Part shown: positions 55,616 to 64,000 of the stretch, piece after piece
Layout: each line of letters starts with the position of its first letter
How positions within the stretch are numbered: position 1 is the stretch's first letter
Source of the DNA: an uncultured Lysobacteraceae bacterium
Lineage (GTDB): Bacteria; Pseudomonadota; Gammaproteobacteria; Xanthomonadales; Xanthomonadaceae
Direction: 5' to 3'
DNA length: 64,000 nucleotides
Assembly (NCBI GenBank): GCA_936911875.1
Contig: CAKZGB010000014.1
Coordinates: forward strand, 1-64,000
Notes under the pieces: generated by a model
Databases searched by the model: none
Told to the model about the DNA's origin: nothing
The model's input: the letters and a program-made list of their open reading frames with translations, nothing else
Made by a program: the position numbers and the translations under genes

Positions 55616-56533
55616 TCAAGCCAAGGCAAACGTAGCGAAGGCTATACCCTGACGGGCCGCTTCGGCCTCGTCTTCGAACGTCACCAGCTCCCACTTGTGC
55701 TGCTCGAGCAGCAACTGACGCACCAGCTTGTTATTGAGTGCGTGGCCGGATTTATAACCCGAGTAGTGACCCAGGATCGGATGGCCGGCGAGATACAGAT
55801 CGCCGACGGCATCGAGAATTTTGTGGCGGACAAACTCGTCGCCGTAACGCAGGCCGTCCTCATTCAGAACGCGGAACTCATCGAGCACGATGGCATTGTC
55901 CATCGACCCGCCAAGACCGAGATTGCGTTCGCGCATGAACTCGAGATCGCGCATGAAACCGAACGTGCGAGCGCGCGAGACCTCTTTAATGTAAGCCTCG
56001 GTCGAGAACTCGAGCGCCGAGTGCGACATGTTCGAAGGGATGGCCGGATGATCGAATTCGACCGTAAAATCCAGGCGAAAACCCTGATGCGGCTCAAACG
56101 AAGCGCGCTTGTCGCCATCCCGGACTTCAATCGTTTCCAGGATGCGGATGAATTTTTTTGGAGCATTCTGCTCGACCAGACCGGCCGACTGCAGCAGAAA
56201 AATAAAAGGACCGGCGGAGCCGTCCATAATCGGCACTTCGGGTGCCGACAGATCGATGTAGCAGTTGTCGACACCAAGACCTGCGAGCGCGCTGAGCAGA
56301 TGCTCAACGGTTTGCACCTTGGCTCCGTCGCAACTCAGACCCGTGCAGAGCGTGGTTTCCGTGACGAGTTCGGCCGTGGCCTTCATTTCGACAGCAGGTT
56401 CCAGATCGACACGGCGGAATACGATGCCCGTGTCGGGCTCGGCCGGGCGCAGGGTCAGGAAGACTTTCTCGCCGCTATGCAGACCGACACCGGTCGCACG
56501 AATGACGTTTTTAATTGTGCGTTGCTTGAGCAT
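55616..56533 (-). CDS. lpxC: UDP-3-O-acyl-N-acetylglucosamine deacetylase
   Basis: 305 residues, equal to E. coli LpxC. It is the committed step of lipid A synthesis. Zinc ligands are in TVEHLLSAL (His78) and VRHKILDAVGDL, and the catalytic His is in SGHALNNKLV. ATG 56533 starts the family-like MLKQRTIKN; an ATG at 56542 is also possible. It closes the dcw cluster, 150 bp after ftsZ, with TACTAT about 9 nt upstream as a possible -10. Confidence 0.98.
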   Translation of the reverse strand: MLKQRTIKNVIRATGVGLHSGEKVFLTLRPAEPDTGIVFRRVDLEPAVEMKATAELVTETTLCTGLSCDGAKVQTVEHLLSALAGLGVDNCYIDLSAPEVPIMDGSAGPFIFLLQSAGLVEQNAPKKFIRILETIEVRDGDKRASFEPHQGFRLDFTVEFDHPAIPSNMSHSALEFSTEAYIKEVSRARTFGFMRDLEFMRERNLGLGGSMDNAIVLDEFRVLNEDGLRYGDEFVRHKILDAVGDLYLAGHPILGHYSGYKSGHALNNKLVRQLLLEQHKWELVTFEDEAEAARQGIAFATFALA

Positions 56534-56683
56534 TAGCACCATATAGTAGCGAGAAATGCATGAATTTGGGGGTACCGGCGGGGACTCAGAGGCCCGCAGT
56601 CGGCTGCAAACGAACCGACCACGGATACCAACCCGCCGGAACCACCAAAAAAAGCCGGTCCCTTTAGGGTGCCTCAGAAGACC

Positions 56684-57868
56684 TTAGTCAGCTTGACGAC
56701 GCAGGAATGCCGGAATGTCCAGGTAGCCATCGTCATCCTTGAACGGAGCGGCGCCGGTGGTGTTATCGCCGGTGTTGCTCGAGAGCGCATCACCAAAACC
56801 GACTTGCGGCTGGTTGTTGAACGACGGGGCGATGTAACCATCGGTACCGGTGCGCTTGACCGGAGTCTCGATCACTTCGAGCGTCGGCTTGCGGGCGGTA
56901 TTGTTGCGACGGTTCAGGCCTGCAGCCACCAGCGTGACGCGGATTTCGTCCTGCATGTTGGCGTCAATCGAGGTACCGACGATCACCGTTGCATCATCGG
57001 ATGCGTAGTTTTCGATGGCACGACCGATTTCGTCGAACTCAGCCATGGTCAGATCCGGGCCGGCAGTGATGTTGACCAGGATGCCGTTAGCACCTTCGAG
57101 GTTGATGTCGTCGAGCAGCGGGTTCTTGATCGCGGCTTCGGCAGCGGCTTGTGCACGGTCATCACCGCGAGCCGTACCGGTACCCATCATGGCCAGACCC
57201 ATTTCGCTCATGACAGTGCGGACGTCGGCAAAGTCGACGTTCATCAGGCCCGGCGAGACGATCAGGTCAGCGATACCGCGCACAGCGCCCAGCAGCACAT
57301 CGTTAGCGGCGCGGAAGGCTTGGATCATGGTGGCGTTGCGGCCCAGCACGGTGATCAGCTTTTCGTTCGGGATGGTGATCAGCGAGTCGCAATGCTCTGC
57401 CAGTTCCTCGATGCCCTTAAGTGCCACTTGCATGCGGCGACGGCCTTCGAACGGGAACGGCTTGGTGACGACGCCAACGGTCAGGATGCCCATTTCCTTG
57501 GCGAGTTGTGCGATGACCGGAGCGGCACCCGTACCGGTACCACCACCCATGCCGGCGGTGATGAAGACCATGTCGGCACCTTGCAGCGCGTCCATGATGC
57601 GTTCGCGGTCTTCGAGCGCCGATTGGCGACCGACTTCCGGGTTGGCACCGGCGCCCAGGCCCTTGGTGACATTGGAGCCGAGTTGCAGCTGCAGTTTGGT
57701 TGCGCAGTTGTTGATCGCTTGCGCATCGGTGTTGGCGGTGATGAACTCCACGCCGTCAACGTTGGAGTTGATCATGTGCGACACGGCGTTACCGCCGCCG
57801 CCACCCACGCCAACCACCTTGATGATTGCGTTTTGCGCAGGTTGTTCCATGTATTCGAAGTTTGCCAT
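56684..57868 (-). CDS. ftsZ: Cell division protein FtsZ
   Basis: 394 residues. The tubulin-like GTPase forms the Z ring. The signature GGGTGTGAAP is present with the N-terminal VVGVGGGGGNAV and the T7 loop NVDFADVRTVMS. A short variable linker (about 325-380) leads to the C-terminal peptide DIPAFLRRQAD that binds FtsA and ZipA. ATG 57868 has GAGG 8 nt upstream. It lies 121 bp after ftsA. Confidence 0.99.
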   Translation of the reverse strand: MANFEYMEQPAQNAIIKVVGVGGGGGNAVSHMINSNVDGVEFITANTDAQAINNCATKLQLQLGSNVTKGLGAGANPEVGRQSALEDRERIMDALQGADMVFITAGMGGGTGTGAAPVIAQLAKEMGILTVGVVTKPFPFEGRRRMQVALKGIEELAEHCDSLITIPNEKLITVLGRNATMIQAFRAANDVLLGAVRGIADLIVSPGLMNVDFADVRTVMSEMGLAMMGTGTARGDDRAQAAAEAAIKNPLLDDINLEGANGILVNITAGPDLTMAEFDEIGRAIENYASDDATVIVGTSIDANMQDEIRVTLVAAGLNRRNNTARKPTLEVIETPVKRTGTDGYIAPSFNNQPQVGFGDALSSNTGDNTTGAAPFKDDDGYLDIPAFLRRQAD

Positions 57869-57989
57869 GTTGATGTCCTCTGAGTCGGTTTGAGTCTTTT
57901 TTTATAGGGTGAAACTGTTTTTTTAATCGGGGTTGAAGCGCCTTGCCTGCCTACGTCATGCCGAAGCCATCAACGACATGAATTTTGAA

Positions 57990-59237
57990 CTAAAAGTTGC
58001 CTTGGAACCAGCTTTTTAAGCGATCTAAAACACCATCGCCGTTACCGCCACCACGAGCGACGCGACCGGTGCGCTGACCCGTTCCTTCGTTGCGTGCACC
58101 AAGCAGCAGCAACCCGACCGCGGTGGCGTACACCGGGTTGCCCATCACCACCGGATTGCCGGTGGCATGTTGCGGAATTCCGACGCGAACCGGCATCTGC
58201 AGCATCTCTTCCGCGAGATCTGCAACGCCTTCCATGCGTGCGGCACCACCTGTCAGCACCATGCCGGCGCGGACGTGCTGTTCGAAACCGCTGCGGCGCA
58301 GTTCGGCTTGAACCATTTCAAAAATTTCTTCGTAGCGAGCCTGCACGGCCTGAGCCAATGCAGCGCGTTGCACGCGACGCGGTTGGCGATCACCGACGCT
58401 CGGCACTTGGATCGTTTCTTCGGCCTTGGCCATGCTGGCTTGCGCGCAGGCATAACGGACCTTGATCTGTTCGGCTTCCGCGGTCGGGGTGCGCAGCATG
58501 TGTGCGATGTCTTCGGTGACCTTCTCGCCCGCGATCGGCAGCGACTTGCTGTACGCGATGGCGCCGTTGACGAACACGGCGATGTCGGTGGTGCCTGCAC
58601 CCATGTCCACCAGCAGCACGCCGAGATCGCGCTCGTCGCGGGTCAGCACGGCTTCGGCCGAAGCCACCACGCTAAAGACCAGCTCATCGACATTCAGACC
58701 GCATTTTTCAACGCAGCGGGTGATGTTGGCGGCGGCGCTGGCAGCGGCTGTGACGATGTGCGCGTTGACTTCGAGACGGACGCCGGTCATGCCGAGCGGA
58801 TTGCGGATGCCTTCCTGCGAGTCGTCAAGCGTGTAATCGCGCGGGATCGCGTGAATGATCTTGAGATCGGTACCGATCGGCACGGCCTTGGCGGCCTCGA
58901 TCACGCGTTGCAGTTCGCGGTACGTAACTTCCTGCTCGTGAATCGGCGTGATGCCTTGCGAGTTGCGGCATTGGATGTGACTGCCGCTGATCGATGCGTA
59001 CACCGACGTGATTTCGCAGCCGGCCGATGCTTCGGCTTCCTTGATGGCTTCCTGGATGGACTGCACGGTGGACTCAATGTCCACAATCACGCCACGCCGC
59101 ATGCCGCGCGAATCGTGCGTGCCCAGTCCAATCAGTTCGATGGGTTGACCCGGCGCGTATTCGCCGACCAGTGCCACGACTTTGGAGGTGCCGATATCGA
59201 GACCGACGATGAGGGATTTGTCGCCCTTAAAGCTCAT
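57990..59237 (-). CDS. ftsA: Cell division protein FtsA
   Basis: 415 residues. The actin-like protein tethers FtsZ to the membrane. Nucleotide motifs are IVGLDIGTSKVVAL, DMGAGTTDIAVF and VLTGGAARMEGV. The C-terminal membrane-targeting helix is DRLKSWFQGNF. ATG 59237 overlaps the ftsQ stop (ATGA). A Gly-rich stretch (ARGGGNGDG) precedes the helix. Confidence 0.98.
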   Translation of the reverse strand: MSFKGDKSLIVGLDIGTSKVVALVGEYAPGQPIELIGLGTHDSRGMRRGVIVDIESTVQSIQEAIKEAEASAGCEITSVYASISGSHIQCRNSQGITPIHEQEVTYRELQRVIEAAKAVPIGTDLKIIHAIPRDYTLDDSQEGIRNPLGMTGVRLEVNAHIVTAAASAAANITRCVEKCGLNVDELVFSVVASAEAVLTRDERDLGVLLVDMGAGTTDIAVFVNGAIAYSKSLPIAGEKVTEDIAHMLRTPTAEAEQIKVRYACAQASMAKAEETIQVPSVGDRQPRRVQRAALAQAVQARYEEIFEMVQAELRRSGFEQHVRAGMVLTGGAARMEGVADLAEEMLQMPVRVGIPQHATGNPVVMGNPVYATAVGLLLLGARNEGTGQRTGRVARGGGNGDGVLDRLKSWFQGNF

Positions 59238-59998
59238 TGGGATTCCTTTGTTGCGGTGGCCGCCGCAGTCGCTGCGGTAGCCGGTAATGCGGAAGCGCCG
59301 TTGGGCGCCATCCAAGACATGGCAAAGCCATTCGTGTAGCGCAGATCGACGGTGCGCGGCAGCGACTTGCTGCCCGACACCAGCTGCGGGTAGATCGTGA
59401 CGAAACGGGACAGTCGTGCGCGGGCTTCGTTGCGGCCGGCAATGACATGAGTGCCATTGACCAGATCCAGCGTGAAACTGCCGCGATCACTCATTTGCAC
59501 CTTTTCAATCGGCACGCGAATGCGTCCGAACAGAGCGCTCGAGGCGTTGTACAGATCCACAACCTTGCGCACGTCGAGCGGATTGCCATCCATCTGCGGC
59601 AAGTTGGCCGGGAATTGAATGCCCTTGCGCGGGAACAGCTTCAGGCTGCGACTGAGCAGGCGATCATCACCCCAACGTGCCAGCGGCGGATCTTCGGTGA
59701 TAGCGACTTCGAGAACGTTCGGCCACTTCTTGCGGACTTCAGCCCGCTCAACCCACGGCAGTCGTTCGACTTGCGATTGCGCTGCATCCAGATCCACACC
59801 AAAGAAACCTTGCGCGGCAAACGGTGCGAGCGCCTTGCGCAGTTGTGCGGCATCGACGTATTGCAGCTTGGAGGTCACGCGCATCTTTTGGATTGGCCAG
59901 CGATCGGCACCGATCACACCCATGCGCACAGCCACAACCGGTGCGGCCAGCAAGGCCAGCGCCAGAATCACTGCAGCGATGCGCAACAGCCAGTTCAC
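59234..59998 (-). CDS. ftsQ: Cell division protein FtsQ
   Basis: 254 residues. One transmembrane helix (5-27) is followed by a periplasmic POTRA domain (about 38-108) and the FtsQ beta-domain with WPNVLEVAITEDPPLARWGDD. It links early and late divisome proteins (FtsL/FtsB). The tail is Ala/Thr-rich (PATAATAAATATKESQ). GTG 59998 overlaps the ddlB stop (GTGA). Confidence 0.96.
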   Translation of the reverse strand: MNWLLRIAAVILALALLAAPVVAVRMGVIGADRWPIQKMRVTSKLQYVDAAQLRKALAPFAAQGFFGVDLDAAQSQVERLPWVERAEVRKKWPNVLEVAITEDPPLARWGDDRLLSRSLKLFPRKGIQFPANLPQMDGNPLDVRKVVDLYNASSALFGRIRVPIEKVQMSDRGSFTLDLVNGTHVIAGRNEARARLSRFVTIYPQLVSGSKSLPRTVDLRYTNGFAMSWMAPNGASALPATAATAAATATKESQ

Positions 59999-60960
59999 GG
60001 ACGCGCGCCTCCGTCATTCATGGTCGAGGCCAGAATCGTGAAGCACAACTCGTCGTAGTCCACGCCTTCAACGGCGGCGGCCTTAGGCACCAGCGAGTGC
60101 GAGGTCATGCCCGGCGCGGTGTTCACTTCGATCAGATAGAACTGGCCGCTCTTTGCATCCTGCATAAAATCGACGCGGCTCCAGCCTTCGAGACCTACGG
60201 CCTTGAATGCGCGTTCGGCGAGATCGCGGATGGTGGCTTCGTCAGCGCCTTCGTTGCCCGGACAGATGTATTGCGTGTCATCGGCAATGTACTTGGCGTG
60301 ATAGTCGTACCAGCGGCCCTTGGGAATGATGCGGATCGAAGGCAGCGCCGTCGGCTTACCGTCAAAGGCCACGACCGGCACCGAGAACTCGGCACCGATG
60401 ATCATCTGTTCCACCAGCAGTTCGCCGTGATAGCGGGCAGCCAGTGCAACGGCTTCATCGAGTTCGGCCTCGGTCTCGACCATCGACACGCCGACGCTGG
60501 AACCTTCGGCAGAAGGCTTGACCACGACCGGCAGACCCAAACGGGTTGCAGCAGCATGCACATCTTCGCCCGGAGCCAAGCGCACAAAAGCAGGCGTCGG
60601 CAGACCTTCGGCTTGCCACACTTGCTTAGTGCGGATCTTGTCCATGGTCAGCGCGCTGCTCATGACGCCGGGGCCGGTATACGGAATACCGTGGGCTTCA
60701 AGCAGACCTTGCACGACGCCGTTTTCGCCTTCGCCGCCGTGCAGAATGTTGAACACGCGATCGACACCGCCGCTGCGGATGGATTCAATCAGCGCAGTAA
60801 TGCCATCGACGGCGAATGCATCAACGCCTTTGCGCTGCAGAGCCGCCAGCACATTGGCGCCGGAGTTGAGCGACACTTCGCGTTCGGCGCTGGTACCGCC
60901 CATCAGCACCGCCACACGGCCGAACGCCGCGGGGTCGAGAGTGGAACGCTGCAAACTCAC
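59995..60960 (-). CDS. ddlB: D-alanine-D-alanine ligase
   Basis: 321 residues, ATP-grasp fold. MGGTSAEREVSLNSG opens the N-terminal domain, ATP loop residues are in VVKPSAEGSSVGVSMV, and the metal site is FYLIEVNTAPGMTSHSL. It makes the D-Ala-D-Ala end of the peptidoglycan stem. GTG 60960 lies within the murC stop (GTGA). Confidence 0.98.
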   Translation of the reverse strand: MSLQRSTLDPAAFGRVAVLMGGTSAEREVSLNSGANVLAALQRKGVDAFAVDGITALIESIRSGGVDRVFNILHGGEGENGVVQGLLEAHGIPYTGPGVMSSALTMDKIRTKQVWQAEGLPTPAFVRLAPGEDVHAAATRLGLPVVVKPSAEGSSVGVSMVETEAELDEAVALAARYHGELLVEQMIIGAEFSVPVVAFDGKPTALPSIRIIPKGRWYDYHAKYIADDTQYICPGNEGADEATIRDLAERAFKAVGLEGWSRVDFMQDAKSGQFYLIEVNTAPGMTSHSLVPKAAAVEGVDYDELCFTILASTMNDGGARP

Positions 60961-62402
60961 TGTTGTTCTCCCTTAAATCCGTTGGCACCGATCGCTTGCG
61001 CGGCGGCACCGATATCACCGGCGCCCATCATCAGCAACAGGTCGCCATCTTGCAGTAATTCATTCAGTACGCCATCGAGTTGCTTGGCCGAACCGACCAC
61101 AACAGGTTCGATGCGACCACGGGCGCGGATGGCACGCGCCAAATCTTTTGCCGCAGCACCAGCGATGGGCTGTTCGCCCGCCGGATACACTTCGGTCAGG
61201 ACCAAGGCATCGACACCTGACAGTACGCCGGCAAACTCATCGAACAGATCGCGCGTGCGGCTGTAGCGGTGCGGTTGGAACGCTACGACCAGACGACGAT
61301 CCGGCCAACCGCCGCGAGCGGCCTTGAATACGGCTTCGAGTTCCTTGGGGTGGTGACCGTAGTCATCGACCACTTCGACCGTTGCACCCTTGGTGGTCTG
61401 ATGCATGCCCAGCGAGTTAAAGCGACGACCCACGCCACCAAATGCAGCAAGCGACTTTTGAATGGCCGGCAGCGGCACGCCCAGTTCCCAGGCAACGGTT
61501 GCTGCAGCCAGTGCATTCAACACGTTGTGGTGACCCGGCATATTGAGTTCGATCGGCGTGCGGCTCTGATCGGGCAAGCACAGCATGAAGCGCATACGGC
61601 CGCCTTCCTGCGTCACTTCTTCGGCCCGCACGTCGGCATGTGCAGACAGACCGTAGGTCACCACATGGCGCGAGGTGTTTGCGGCCAACGCGGCGACTTC
61701 AGGATCGTCGATGCACAGAATCGCCAGACCGTAGAACGGCAGACGATGCAGAAATTCGTGGAATGCGGCTTGCACCTTGGCAAAATCGTTGCCGTAGTTT
61801 TCAAGGTGATCCGCATCGATATTGGTGACGATCGCAATCTGCGGATTCAGACGCAGAAAGCTGCCATCGCTTTCATCGGCCTCAGCCACCAGCCAGTCGC
61901 CCTTACCGAGCTTGGCATTGGCACCGGCAGCGAGCAGCTTGCCACCGATCACAAAGGTCGGGTCAATACCGCCCTCACCCAACACGCTGGCACAAAGCGA
62001 AGTGGTCGTGGTCTTGCCATGCGTACCGGCGACGGCGATACCGCGCTTAAAGCGCATCAGCTCGGCGAGCATTTCGGCACGCGGTACAACGGGAATGCGC
62101 TGGGCGCGTGCTTCCATCAGTTCCGGGTTGTCTTGCTTGATGGCACTGGAGACCACCACGCAATCGGTGCCCAGCACGTTGGCTGCCGCGTGACCTTGGA
62201 AAACTTTGACGCCAATCGATTGCAGACGGCGGGTCGTGGCGTTTTCCGCCATGTCCGAGCCGCTGACTTCGTAACCGAGAGTGGCCATCACTTCGGCGAT
62301 GCCGTTCATGCCCGTGCCGCCGACGCCCACAAAGTGCACGCGGGGAAAGACTTTAGACAGATCGCCCTTAACTTGCAGACGCTTGCGCAGATCCGAATTC
62401 AT
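60957..62402 (-). CDS. murC: UDP-N-acetylmuramate-L-alanine ligase
   Basis: 481 residues. It adds L-Ala to UDP-MurNAc. The Rossmann start is FVGVGGTGMNGIAEVM, the ATP loop is AGTHGKTTTTSL, and the catalytic region has EADESDGSF. ATG 62402 overlaps the murG stop (ATGA). Confidence 0.98.
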   Translation of the reverse strand: MNSDLRKRLQVKGDLSKVFPRVHFVGVGGTGMNGIAEVMATLGYEVSGSDMAENATTRRLQSIGVKVFQGHAAANVLGTDCVVVSSAIKQDNPELMEARAQRIPVVPRAEMLAELMRFKRGIAVAGTHGKTTTTSLCASVLGEGGIDPTFVIGGKLLAAGANAKLGKGDWLVAEADESDGSFLRLNPQIAIVTNIDADHLENYGNDFAKVQAAFHEFLHRLPFYGLAILCIDDPEVAALAANTSRHVVTYGLSAHADVRAEEVTQEGGRMRFMLCLPDQSRTPIELNMPGHHNVLNALAAATVAWELGVPLPAIQKSLAAFGGVGRRFNSLGMHQTTKGATVEVVDDYGHHPKELEAVFKAARGGWPDRRLVVAFQPHRYSRTRDLFDEFAGVLSGVDALVLTEVYPAGEQPIAGAAAKDLARAIRARGRIEPVVVGSAKQLDGVLNELLQDGDLLLMMGAGDIGAAAQAIGANGFKGEQQ

Positions 62403-63493
62403 GAGGCTTCCTCCATAACTACCTCTGCGACCTCGTCCGCCGCATGCGGCTTGGCCAATTCCCTTGCGGCCTTAGCCATGACGAGCAGCGTGTCCCGATT
62501 ACCGATTTCACGGACATGGGTCACCAGCTTGTCAGCCAGGTCATTCGATTGCGAAGCGATCCGCGCCGCGTGACGCGCCACCAGATACTGTGCGTTCTTG
62601 GTCTGGTGATCGTCGACAGCAGCGGCGAACGGGACCAGAATGCTACCCACGCCGACGGCGCAGACTTCGGCAAGTGTCAGCGCACCCGCGCGACAGATCA
62701 CCAGGTCGGCCCATGCATAGGCTTCGCCCATGCCGGCGATAAAGGGTTCGATCGAAGCTTCGATGCCGGCAGCTGCATAGGCGCTACGCGCGACATCGAC
62801 ACCGCGTTCGCCACATTGGTGGCGCACGCTAAAGGTATGGCCTTCGTCATTGAGACGACGCAAGGCGACCGGCACCGCATCGTTCAACACTTTGGCGCCT
62901 TGGCTGCCGCCCAGTACCAGAATGTTCAGCGCGGTCTGATCTGCACGCTCAGCAAAGCGGATAGCAGGTTCGGCGATGGCTGCGATTTCGCCCCGGACCG
63001 GATTGCCGACCCAGCGTTCATCGACACCCTTAAACGTATCGGGGAAACCGGTGAGTACGGCATCGGCCATGCGGCTCAGGACGCGATTGGTCATACCGGC
63101 CGCACGATTCTGTTCGTGCACAAACAGCGGCACACCCGAAAGACGTGCAGCGATGCCGCCCGGACCTGCGGCATAACCGCCGAAACTGATCACTGCACAC
63201 GGGCGACGTTGCTTGAGCACGGCGCGAGCCGAACCGATTGCACGCAACACTTTGAGCGGTGCCGTCAGCAAGGTCTTGATGCCCTTGCCGCGCAGACCCT
63301 TGATCTGCAGCGTATCCATGGCGATCTGATGTTGCGGCACCAAGCGCGTTTCCATGCCGCCTTCGGCACCGAGCCAGCGCACTTCGACGCCACGTTCCTG
63401 CAGCGACTTGGCCACGGCCAAGCCCGGGAAGATGTGACCACCGGTACCACCGGCCAGAATGATCACCGGTCCATTGGGATTACGCAGCAGCAT
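62399..63493 (-). CDS. murG: Undecaprenyl-PP-MurNAc-pentapeptide-UDP-GlcNAc GlcNAc transferase
   Basis: 364 residues. It converts lipid I to lipid II on the cytoplasmic face. ILAGGTGGHIFPGLAVA and the second Gly-rich loop LVLGGSQGAKVLND are present, with the donor-site CRAGALTLAEV. ATG 63493 has GGAGG 9 nt upstream and lies 14 bp inside the ftsW 3' end. Confidence 0.98.
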   Translation of the reverse strand: MLLRNPNGPVIILAGGTGGHIFPGLAVAKSLQERGVEVRWLGAEGGMETRLVPQHQIAMDTLQIKGLRGKGIKTLLTAPLKVLRAIGSARAVLKQRRPCAVISFGGYAAGPGGIAARLSGVPLFVHEQNRAAGMTNRVLSRMADAVLTGFPDTFKGVDERWVGNPVRGEIAAIAEPAIRFAERADQTALNILVLGGSQGAKVLNDAVPVALRRLNDEGHTFSVRHQCGERGVDVARSAYAAAGIEASIEPFIAGMGEAYAWADLVICRAGALTLAEVCAVGVGSILVPFAAAVDDHQTKNAQYLVARHAARIASQSNDLADKLVTHVREIGNRDTLLVMAKAARELAKPHAADEVAEVVMEEAS

Positions 63494-64000
63494 AAAGCGG
63501 CGCCTCCTCACGCGAACGGGCAACTTGGCGTTTGGCACGATCGTATTCATAAGTGACGCGCAACAGCACGCCCACTGCAACGCAGCTCACGACCACGCTC
63601 GAACCGCCGTACGAAATCAGCGGCAACGTCAGACCCTTGGTCGGCAGCACGCCCATGTTCACACCCATCGACACAAAAGCCTGGAACGCAAACCACAGAC
63701 CGATACCGAACGCGATGTAGCCGGCAAAGTGGCGCCGCATTTCCACGCACTTCACGCCATACCAGAAGGCACGACCAACGAAGGTGGCGTACAGCAGAAT
63801 GACAAAGGTCAGACCGATGAAGCCCAATTCTTCGCCAATGATGGCGGCGATGAAGTCAGTATTGGCTTCGGGCAGATAGTTGAGCTTTTGCACCGAACCG
63901 CCAAGACCCACACCCAACCATTCGCCACGACCGATACCCATCAGCGCATTGACCAGCTGGTAGCCTTGGCCGAACGGATCGTCCCACGGACGCATAAACG
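63480..64000 (-). CDS. ftsW: Peptidoglycan glycosyltransferase FtsW (partial, N-terminus outside window)
   Basis: The frame is open to the right edge; about 173 C-terminal residues are present. They begin within FMRPWDDPFGQGYQL and include GLGGSVQKLNYLPEANTDFI and the SEDS hallmark GLTLPLISYGGSS. The last four helices of the ten expected are visible. It polymerises septal glycan with FtsI. The gene overlaps murG by 14 bp. Confidence 0.97.
   Translation of the reverse strand, partial: FMRPWDDPFGQGYQLVNALMGIGRGEWLGVGLGGSVQKLNYLPEANTDFIAAIIGEELGFIGLTFVILLYATFVGRAFWYGVKCVEMRRHFAGYIAFGIGLWFAFQAFVSMGVNMGVLPTKGLTLPLISYGGSSVVVSCVAVGVLLRVTYEYDRAKRQVARSREEAPLYAAA

Noticed and set aside
56534..56683. 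Terminator between ftsZ and lpxC
   Set aside because: A run of seven T (minus strand) is present, but only a 4-bp stem precedes it, too weak to call.
61269..62573. Open frame of 434 codons antisense to murC
   Set aside because: No motifs, and the opposite strand encodes a complete MurC.

Overview
The window is a stretch of ordinary chromosome from a GC-rich gammaproteobacterium, most likely of the order Lysobacterales (Xanthomonadales). That placement is inferred from gene content and order: rsmB-fmt-def / dprA-smg-topA-tsaC, a sucCD block beside type IV pilus genes and coaE, a Nudix/TMP-synthase-like fusion beside secA, and the dcw cell-division cluster ending in ftsZ-lpxC. I see no phage, insertion sequence, CRISPR array, rRNA or tRNA. 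Almost every base is explained by about 48 protein genes, two of them cut by the window edges.

Layout. 1-2.0 kb (minus): a secreted Ala-rich repeat protein cut by the left edge, and a protein resembling the N-terminal part of the cellulose-synthesis regulator BcsE. 2.3-4.7 kb (minus): rpoD and dtd. 4.75-7.75 kb (plus): a lipid A-type acyltransferase and two bacterial PH-domain membrane proteins. 7.7-13.4 kb (minus): def, fmt, rsmB, then a GT-C and a GT4 glycosyltransferase with 4-nt overlaps. 13.5-18.4 kb (plus): dprA-smg-topA-tsaC. 18.4-22.5 kb (minus): a MATE exporter, sppA and an SDR. 22.5-23.0 kb: an AT-rich spacer with three perfect DnaA boxes. 23-26.2 kb (plus): priA and tal. 26.2-31.5 kb (minus): pgeF, clpB and an SLC13/RCK transporter. 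31.5-35.4 kb: serB-like and serA (plus), rluD (minus), bamD (plus). 35.5-41.4 kb (minus): a membrane histidine kinase overlapping nadE, then a DUF4153 protein and a DUF3298 lipoprotein. 41.5-43.2 kb (plus): the divergent response regulator and a luciferase-like oxidoreductase. 43.2-45.7 kb (minus): sucC-sucD and a small phasin-like protein. 46-49.5 kb (plus): a compact four-gene pilus operon. 49.5-55.4 kb: M23 peptidase, secA, Nudix fusion and coaE (minus) with a divergent DUF721 gene. 55.6-64 kb (minus): ftsW(partial)-murG-murC-ddlB-ftsQ-ftsA-ftsZ-lpxC.

How the genes work together. Envelope growth and division dominate: the dcw cluster makes lipid II and builds the septum, lpxC and the LpxL-like acyltransferase make lipid A, bamD assembles outer-membrane proteins, secA and sppA handle export and signal peptides, and pgeF and the M23 enzyme act on the wall. 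Translation and genome upkeep follow (rsmB, fmt, def, dtd, tsaC, rluD, topA, priA, dprA).

The most notable non-gene signals are (i) a -10 hexamer placed exactly six bases before the ATG in six genes, with three near-matches, suggesting widespread leaderless transcription; (ii) the DnaA-box cluster between the MATE gene and priA; (iii) a terminator-like hairpin inside the secA leader; and (iv) two 26-bp inverted repeats upstream of the BcsE-like gene. No clearly new multi-gene system is evident.
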